Positions 57,359 to 64,000 of a stretch of DNA of 64,000 nt are shown here, in pieces. The DNA comes from Elmis aenea. Its lineage: Eukaryota > Arthropoda > Insecta > Coleoptera > Elmidae. Position 1 is the stretch's first letter. Each line of letters starts with the position of its first letter. The notes below the pieces were generated by a model. It was given only the letters and a program-made list of their open reading frames with translations. It searched no databases and had not been told where the DNA came from. The translations under genes and the position numbers were made by a program. The stretch is from the NCBI GenBank assembly GCA_947652605.1, contig OX393579.1, forward strand, positions 2,170,001 through 2,234,000. Reading direction: 5' to 3'.

Positions 57359-58875
57359 CAGGGTGTCCCAGTTAACTTGAACAGCATGGGGATCTCGTAA
57401 ACGGTAAGAGATACAGAGTTGGTTAAATGGGTCAAAATGATCTATGATTCAAGAGCAACTATTCTATGAAAAAAAAACTTGAAAAAAATTTACAGTTTTT
57501 GGGCTATTCGTAAAAAACAAAAAAATGACGTTTTCGATTTTTGCTTATAACTTGCTTATTTAAAATCATACCCAAAATATTTTTCGACATTATTAGGACA
57601 CTTTTTTGCGTAGAATTGAAATTAGTTAATAAATTTTACCTATCTTCATTTGTTTTTGTTATTTTAACATCAACTTTCTTATTTTAAATACGGGTCGTAG
57701 TTGGCTATGACACCATTAAAAAGAGATTTTTTTTCTCGTTTCATTGATGTATGGGTTGTTAGGTTTATTTTTAAAAATAAGCAAGTTATAGCAATATTAT
57801 TGTATTTGTTAAGTTTAATCAAAGTGGCCATTGGAAAACAAAACAAAACATCACGTAAATAAACTAGCTGTACTTAATTAAACACAAATAAACCTAAATA
57901 ATTTAAGATATTTTTCAAATTACATAATAATTTATGTTTTTCCAATTACTATTACTATTGAATCTAAATTATAACATGCGTTCAAAGTGCAGCCCACTCT
58001 CCATGAGCAATGCAAATTTGAGATCTGCACTTTGTAGATAACAATTATTTCTTATGCATATTACTTTCTGCTTGATAAAATGTTCTTAAAACAGCTAATC
58101 ATAAAAAGACAGCTGAACACAATTACAAAATTAAGATTGGATAGTTTAACAAAAGTTTATCAAATAAAAAGAAATATCGTTAGAAAAACATTATTACCTA
58201 CAATGTGCAGATCTCAAATTTGTATTGCACATGGAGAGTGAGCTACACTTTGAACGCATGTTATAATTTAGATTCAATAGTGACAGTAATTGGAAAAACA
58301 TAAATTATTATGTAATTTGAAAAATTCTTAAATTATTTAGGTTTATTTGTGTTTAATTAAGTTCAGCTAGTTTATTTATGTGATGTTTTGTTTTGTTTTC
58401 CAATGGCGGCTTTGATTAAACTTAACAAATACAATAATATTGCTATAACTTGCTTATTTTTAAAAATAAACCTAACAACCCATACATCAATGAAACGAGA
58501 AAAAAAATCTCTTTTTAATGGTGTCATAGCCAACTACGACCCGTATTTAAAATAAGAAAGTTGATGTTAAAATAACAAAAACAAATGAAGATAGGTAAAA
58601 TTTATTAACTAATTTCAATTCTACGCAAAAAAGTGTCCTAATAATGTCGAAAAATATTTTGGGTATGATTTTAAATAAGCAAGTTATAAGCAAAAATCGA
58701 AAACGTCATTTTTTTGTTTTTTACGAATAACCCAAAAACTGTAAATTTTTTTCAAGTTTTTTTTTCATAGAATAGTTGCTCTTGAATCATAGATCATTTT
58801 GACCCATTTAGCCAACTCTGTATCTCTTACCGTTTACGAGATCCCCATGCTGTTCAAGTTAACTGGGACACCCTG
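57359..58875. mobile_element. 1.5-kb foldback element, mariner-type ends (family 3)
   Basis: TA|CAGGGTGTCCCAGTTAACT at the left and AGTTAACTGGGACACCCTG|TA at the right. The arms of about 680 bp (57359-58040 and 58198-58875) match almost throughout; the spacer is about 155 bp. No transposase. It shares only CAGGGTG with families 1 and 2. Confidence 0.9.
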
Positions 58876-58945
58876 TATATTCATGTCGTGAAAAATTTGC
58901 ACGCAATAGCCAAGTTGTTAACTGTTTTTTTTTCTTAATTTGTAG

Positions 58946-58985
58946 GTAGGTGCGAGGAGTGCGAAAAACTAAGAGGACGATCAAG
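58946..58985 (+). other. Candidate 40-bp micro-exon
   Basis: A tract CTGTTTTTTTTTCTTAATTT and TGTAG end at 58945, then 40 bp of purine-rich, GC-richer sequence end in ATCAAG|GTAGGC. Splice signals are fair but short; no frame can be tested. Confidence 0.2.
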
Positions 58986-59032
58986 GTAGGCCTGCTCCAG
59001 GGCAGTTTTTCTTACTTAGCTTTTACCTTTAA

Positions 59033-59318
59033 CTTCCGGCAGTATTTTGGTCTTGATAGTTCGAGTTTCTTTAATTCGGTTCGGTTAGGTCGTGCGCATG
59101 TTTCGGGCGTTGGTCCTTCGATATTCTAGGCGGATCAGGTAGCGATTTTTAGGCAGGTTAGATTAAGTAAGGTCACCTCAAACTATCAAGACTTTTGATA
59201 TTCACATTATCAATATTATTTTACAGTTAGTAAAAAAATTTAACGCTAGAGTTGATTTGAGTTTCAAGTAATTTTTGGCTGAGAAAATTGTCGATTCTCT
59301 TAGCCTTGCTGCCGGAAG
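59033..59318. repeat. 286-bp inverted-repeat unit with CTTCCGGCAG ends
   Basis: CTTCCGGCAG (59033-59042) is mirrored by CTGCCGGAAG (59309-59318). A second pair, GGTCTTGATAGTT near 59049 and AACTATCAAGAC near 59181, lies inside. Left flank TTTAA and right flank ATTAA are suggestive of a TTAA-type duplication but not exact. It may be a MITE; GC-richer than its surroundings. Confidence 0.45.
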
Positions 59319-59700
59319 ATTAAAGTGTCCGATAGGCAAATTTTTGATAATGCCCTGTCTAATTCTATTCGCCTTTTTTTTGAGTTTCAGGTTTAATAAC
59401 GTATTTTCCAGTTGTTTGGTTTAAAGATTTAGGTATGTCAGTGTCTTGCACCCAAGAATTTATTTATCTTGGCAAATATATTTGTTGTTGTCAATAGGAC
59501 GTTATTTTTAGTAAATGCCTTTTTAATAGTTTTTATAATGAAATTTTTGTGCGTTATACAATAATTTTTTCATTCTAGCAAAATTTAATATTAGATTTTG
59601 AATATTTCGCATCATTTGGTAACGCATAGCAAATCTTTTGTAGGAATTTGTCATTAATAAATTTTAATTCTAATAGAAATATAACAATAGCATTTTTATA

Positions 59701-60060
59701 CGTCAATTTTTTCAAATTTTTTATGTAAACACAAATATATTTGACTTTAAAATATTCGTTTATTTAAAATTTGTAAAAATGTTTTATTTAAAATTTATAC
59801 AAATGTAATTTGTCTTTCAAACGTCCATTTTTTCAAAATTTTAGTATAAACACAAATATAATTTGTCTTTAAAATATTCGTTTATTTAAAATTTGTAAAA
59901 ATGTTTTATTTAAAATTTATGCAAATGTAATTTGTCTTTCAAACGTCCATTTTTTCAAAATTTTAGTATAAACACAAATATAATTTGTCTTTAAAATATT
60001 CGTTTATTTAAAATTTGTCAATTTTTTAAATTTATTTATATAATTTGTCTATAAATCCCC
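59701..60060 (+). repeat. Higher-order tandem repeat, 121-bp period, three copies
   Basis: CGTCMATTTTTTC recurs at about 59701, 59822 and 59943, exactly 121 bp apart. Each unit is two related subunits of about 53 and 68 bp, both starting TAATTTGTCTTT. The last two copies differ at very few sites; the first is slightly more diverged. Confidence 0.8.
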
Positions 60061-60610
60061 TCACAAACATAATGTTTCTTTGAAGTATCAATTTTTTCAA
60101 AATCAGTTAAAAATGAAAATTGTTTACCTCTATAAAAAAATTGGTCTTTATCATTTGCAATTAAAAATGTTCATTGAAAATTAAATTTTTCTTTGCTATA
60201 AAAATTAATTTAAACTTAATAATATGTCATTTTCTAGAAAATTAGACAGAATTAACAGTACTTTTTACCTAAAAAAATTTAATTTGCTTTTAAAATATAC
60301 AAAAATCTTTGGTTTTTTACTAATACAAATATAATTTGCATTTGAATGTTATGTTTTTAAAGATTTATCAAAAATTAAACATTTTTTATTGTTTTACCCA
60401 GTTTAATTTATCTTTAACCTTTTGTTTTATAGTAATTTGTCCGAGATAAAAAAATTCTATGCTTTTGCAAATATGATTTGCTTTTAGAATCTTCATTTTG
60501 TCACAGTTTGTTATAAATAAAATGTCATTGCTAGCATAAATTGTATTTTTATTTAAAAGTACACTTTCTGAATTTTTATTACATTTATAAATCAAAGTTG
60601 AACATTATAA
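60061..60610 (+). repeat. Degenerate flank of the TAATTTGTCTTT array
   Basis: Diverged monomers continue: TAATTTGYMTTTR-like words near 60265, 60325, 60400, 60433 and 60475 with AAAATTT.TNAAAAA text between. This looks like the decayed edge of the array. Confidence 0.45.
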
Positions 60611-63479
60611 ACTTTTTTATCAATTAGATGTAAATTACGAAGTATATTTGCTGTTATTTTGGTCCCCCAGTAATAATAAATAATTTCATAAATTTTAACA
60701 AAATTGTAACACCCTATCAGTGTACATATATTTAAAAAAGGTACCATCTACATGTCACTTGTTTTAAAATGATCTAACATAAACTGTAGGGGCCAATAAT
60801 TGTATCTTTTACAATAGTTTAGAAATGACACATTAATTTAAATAAATTTATGATCTGACATACCTCTATCTTTAAACAATACCTTGGGCTATCTCCACAC
60901 GACAGCTGTGCTGACACATTTCCTAGGATTTACCTAAAAGGTGGGTCTACTGAAAATGGCTGAAAATCTTGGAGTGCTAAATGTTTGTGTTTGTTCACAG
61001 GTAACTTCTGTAATTATGTCAGCGGTTTAGACTTCCATGGCCTTCTAGCAGCAACCTGTGCAGCTCATCTTTGTCATTTACATTTTGCACTACAATTTAT
61101 TAGATATTAAAGGTATTTAACGTATATTTGCATATATTATTGTGTAAATTTGTTAAGGAAAATATGCGGTTAATACGTGGTTCAGAAAAATGGGGATTAC
61201 GGTGTTATTAATCGGTTAATCACATTTCTGATGTGCCTTGGTAGTTTTATTTGGTTTAATCTTGGGTAGGACGTAAAAGAAACATAATTTGCAAAAATAA
61301 TGTACACTACCAACAAAAAGAGATAAACTGTTACCCCTGATGAAAGCGACGGTGTCCATACTTCACTCAGAAGTCCCGCTGTTCTGTAATGTTTTGTCTG
61401 TTGCTCTTGATTTTCTTCGCATTCTTCAACACTTTTATATTTTCACTTTATTCCGAGAGTAGATTGTGAGTTTTGCTCTTTCAATTGTCCCCAGAGATGT
61501 ATTTCATCGCACCGTGACAACGACATTTGGGTTATTGTAGATATAGGAGCTATAACTTGAGATATTTCCCAGATTTACACGAATAACGGTAGCTATTTCT
61601 TATATTTGCAGAAATTTTTCATTCTGGTTTCTTAAAGAATTTCGCAAAAGCCATGGTACTCGGTTTAAAGGGATATTAAAAAAATTGTAACACCTGTTCG
61701 CGGAATTGACAATTAATTTACTTATGCTGGTGGGGTTTATTGCTTTAAAAGTAAATATTTTAGGGTAAATGTGTAAAATTTATTATTAAAAGCATGTTAG
61801 AAGTGGTTGAGGTTGCTTTAAGCACATTGGATGTACCGCGAAAGTGATTTTAAGCTTTTTATCATTTTAATGGAGGGTTATTTAGCGAATATGTTGTAAA
61901 TTAGTGGAAACTCTGCAAGCTTTCATAAACTCTGCAGTAGATTACCCGGTCCACTTAGTGGTTCATTAGAGCCCCGTTAGTTTACTTCTAATTATCTACC
62001 GGTTCGTGGTCTTGCATTTCAACAGGACCGGCGTTAAGTACAAGAAAATTAAGCAATTGGATTGGATGCCAATTAGCGAAGAGCGTCCCTGGGCCGTTCT
62101 TTGTAAAAAATTCGGTTTCTTCTTTGTCGGCCAAGGTGGATCATTGCTGTTTTTGAGACACATTCTTTATTAATTAGTCTTTGAAATCATTTTCGATTGA
62201 ACTATATATGGAGCATCAAATCATTAGTAATTATTTTGAAATAATTTTGTGAAATATTTATGTATGAAACAAAAAAGTAATTGCAAAGCTTCTAAGTTAT
62301 TTTTGAAAAACACTTATAGCATTTTAATATCTTATGTTCACTTCCAAAATAATTCAATATACGTTATCATTTAATTTTGTATTGATCCTTAAAAACAATG
62401 CAAATTTCTCGAAAAATTATTTTGGTAAAGAATCTTTTGTAGACGAATTTTCCTGTAGAAGATAAATTTTCATCATCGAGTGAAAATTTTGCGATCATTT
62501 TTGTACTGAACTTTGTCTAACACATTTAGTGTTCGAAAATTATTTCAAATGCCTTTAAAAAACGTTTTAAAACAAATTTTCTTACTTAAACACGTTTTTA
62601 TCAGACGTTTAAAATTACCTTCACGCAGGAATGTGACAAAGTGAGACATCTGTTACATATAAATAACACTAGCCGTTTGCAGTATTTTGTATTCAAGTCA
62701 GGTACGTCACGCGTATATGAATCCTTTCGCGGATGCTGAGATTCTCGAGCGAAGGAAATCCTATCCTTTTGGTTGCGAAAGAAAAACTTTGCCGTGGTGC
62801 GGATTCCTTTTGTTGTACATTTGAAAATTGAAACGGAGAGTGTCTTGTTGCTTCACAAATAATTAATTTACGTGTTGGAAATTGTGATTGTTATTTTTAA
62901 GACTAGTATGAGAAGCAGAAGTCACAAAAAAATTTGCGTGAAACCAAGTAATGCATATGTGGGCATAAAAGCATGGATTTTTGGTTTTATTGTTTAAAAA
63001 CAACAAATCCGCGAGTATTTTTGAGTCCCTGCAGAGCAAATCATAAGACAAAATAATACCACAAATTCTAACTGTCCAATTACTTTAAACCTTCTTAGAG
63101 TAATTGTCTGTGTGTAAACTGCAATAAGCTTTATAATTTTATCACAATTATTTATTTAAATGGTATTGGTTTTAGAACATGTGCTGTAATTAAATCCTGT
63201 GCAATTTAGTCTTTGCACAGTATTAATTCTGTCTTATTAACTGACTAACACACAAAATGTTGTAGGTACATAGTAGGGATATAAAGATGCAATTGAAGAA
63301 TTTGGTTGGTGAATGATCTTTTTTCTTATAATTTTTGTAGCTGTCTCTTGACATTAATTTATCCAACTTATCGATTTTTCTGACAATGTAACGGTAAAAT
63401 TTATTGGTGTCAAACTTTTCGCAAGGCAATTTTACATCATCTTTGAGTAAAGCATCCCCTGAAGTTATGTTTATTCTTT
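60611..63479. other. 2.9-kb stretch, no recognised gene
   Basis: No homology or repeat structure was recognised. Short GC-richer patches at 61930-62160 and 62690-62830 have no reading frame of note. Confidence 0.4.
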
Positions 63480-63780
63480 ACAAATTGGAAAGACCGAAGA
63501 TCAACAGATCCTCGGTTCGCGAGTGTGCGTCTAGTCTGAGTTTTAAAATTCATGGACCGCAATTGAATTAATCCACTATTTATTATTTGACGTCGCTGTC
63601 CTGTAAGGACGATAATGGCAGTGCCCCCGGCGGCGAGGCCTCAAAGTATGCAAGAAATTGGATCGATACGGCATACCTCTTGACTTGTGTACCTGAACAG
63701 GTGCGAGAGACTCGTAATTGCATAACGCCTAGGAGGATTATAGGAACGCTAAGCGACCCGGCGCATCCACCTTAATGCAT
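63480..63780. other. GC-rich island, possible regulatory element or exon
   Basis: This is among the most GC-rich non-transposon parts of the window (GCCCCCGGCGGCGAGGCC, CGACCCGGCGCATCC). It contains the E-box-like palindrome ACCTGAACAGGT. A plus-strand frame of 62 codons (63587-63775) crosses it but resembles no protein I know. A conserved enhancer, promoter-proximal region or exon are all possible. Confidence 0.3.
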
Positions 63781-63825
63781 TTTTAACACGCTTCGTGCTA
63801 TTTTTAGACAATAATGTCATTTAAT

Positions 63826-63852
63826 AACTTGGTAATGCTGTGTTACCAAGTT
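63826..63852. other. Perfect 10-bp stem hairpin
   Basis: AACTTGGTAA and TTACCAAGTT pair around a 7-nt loop, just downstream of the GC-rich island. There is no U tract, so it is not an obvious terminator. Confidence 0.45.
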
Positions 63853-64000
63853 GTGCAATAAAATCGGTTCATAATTATTAGAAATAATGTGTGAGTTGTT
63901 GATACCGGTTCGATTTTGGTTGCGACTTTTTTCCCAATAGTTTTAGCCCAAAAAAAGAAGTTGGGTTAGTTTTGTTTTTTCCTTCCACTCCTTCCCGTTC

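Noticed and set aside
1..64000. Search for CRISPR arrays, operons, bacterial defence systems or viral replication genes
   Set aside because: The sequence is plainly eukaryotic, and no regularly spaced short repeats, Shine-Dalgarno-led gene runs or viral polymerase or capsid frames were seen.

Overview
The window is AT-rich eukaryotic DNA, about 30% GC by eye. It has no long intact host open reading frame. Its contents are Jockey- and RTE-type LINE remnants, TA-flanked mariner-type elements, hAT elements with 8-bp target duplications, and short arrays of ~165-190 bp repeats. This points to an insect genome, with a beetle a reasonable guess from the repeat style only. The stretch is probably intergenic or a very long intron. 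No gene in it could be named from homology except transposable-element genes.

Layout. 1-4.8 kb: AT-rich DNA with a diverged duplication (811/1308) and a ~190-bp tandem array (2.5-3.07 kb). 4.8-6.2 kb: 5'-truncated Jockey-type LINE on the minus strand with a poly(A) tail. 6.7-8.6 kb: 1.8-kb foldback element. 9.9-10.4 kb: satellite-like array. 10.9 kb: a speculative exon. 11.9-12.4, 24.4-25.5, 31.4-33.2 and 35.0-36.7 kb: RTE-type LINE debris; the third is cut by two nested hAT elements. 33.7-34.9 kb: second foldback family. 37.5-48.3 kb is the most interesting block. A cassette of TATA-like sequence, a ~500-bp GC-richer leader, an ATG exon of 14 codons and a GTAGGT donor occurs three times (exons at 38088, 44516 and 47489). 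Satellite monomers, a hAT with a nested foldback element, and a three-layer MITE nest lie between the copies. 49.4, 52.4-54.1 and 54.8-55.9 kb: further hAT elements; the second holds a decayed ZMYM1-like transposase. 57.1-59.0 kb: third foldback family between two weak exon candidates. 59.7-60.6 kb: a higher-order repeat with a 121-bp period. 63.5-63.8 kb: a GC-rich island.

How it fits together. The only plausible host signal is the repeated first-exon cassette on the plus strand. Copies 1 and 2 keep the ATG, reading frame and splice donor; copy 3 has stop codons. Repeats record the order of events: satellite monomers came first, hAT elements inserted into them (two different hATs at nearly the same monomer position), and foldback elements then inserted into a hAT. 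No operon-like or defence system is visible. The notable observations are about duplication, gene conversion and transposon targeting. All identities, coordinates and boundaries were read by eye without alignment software.
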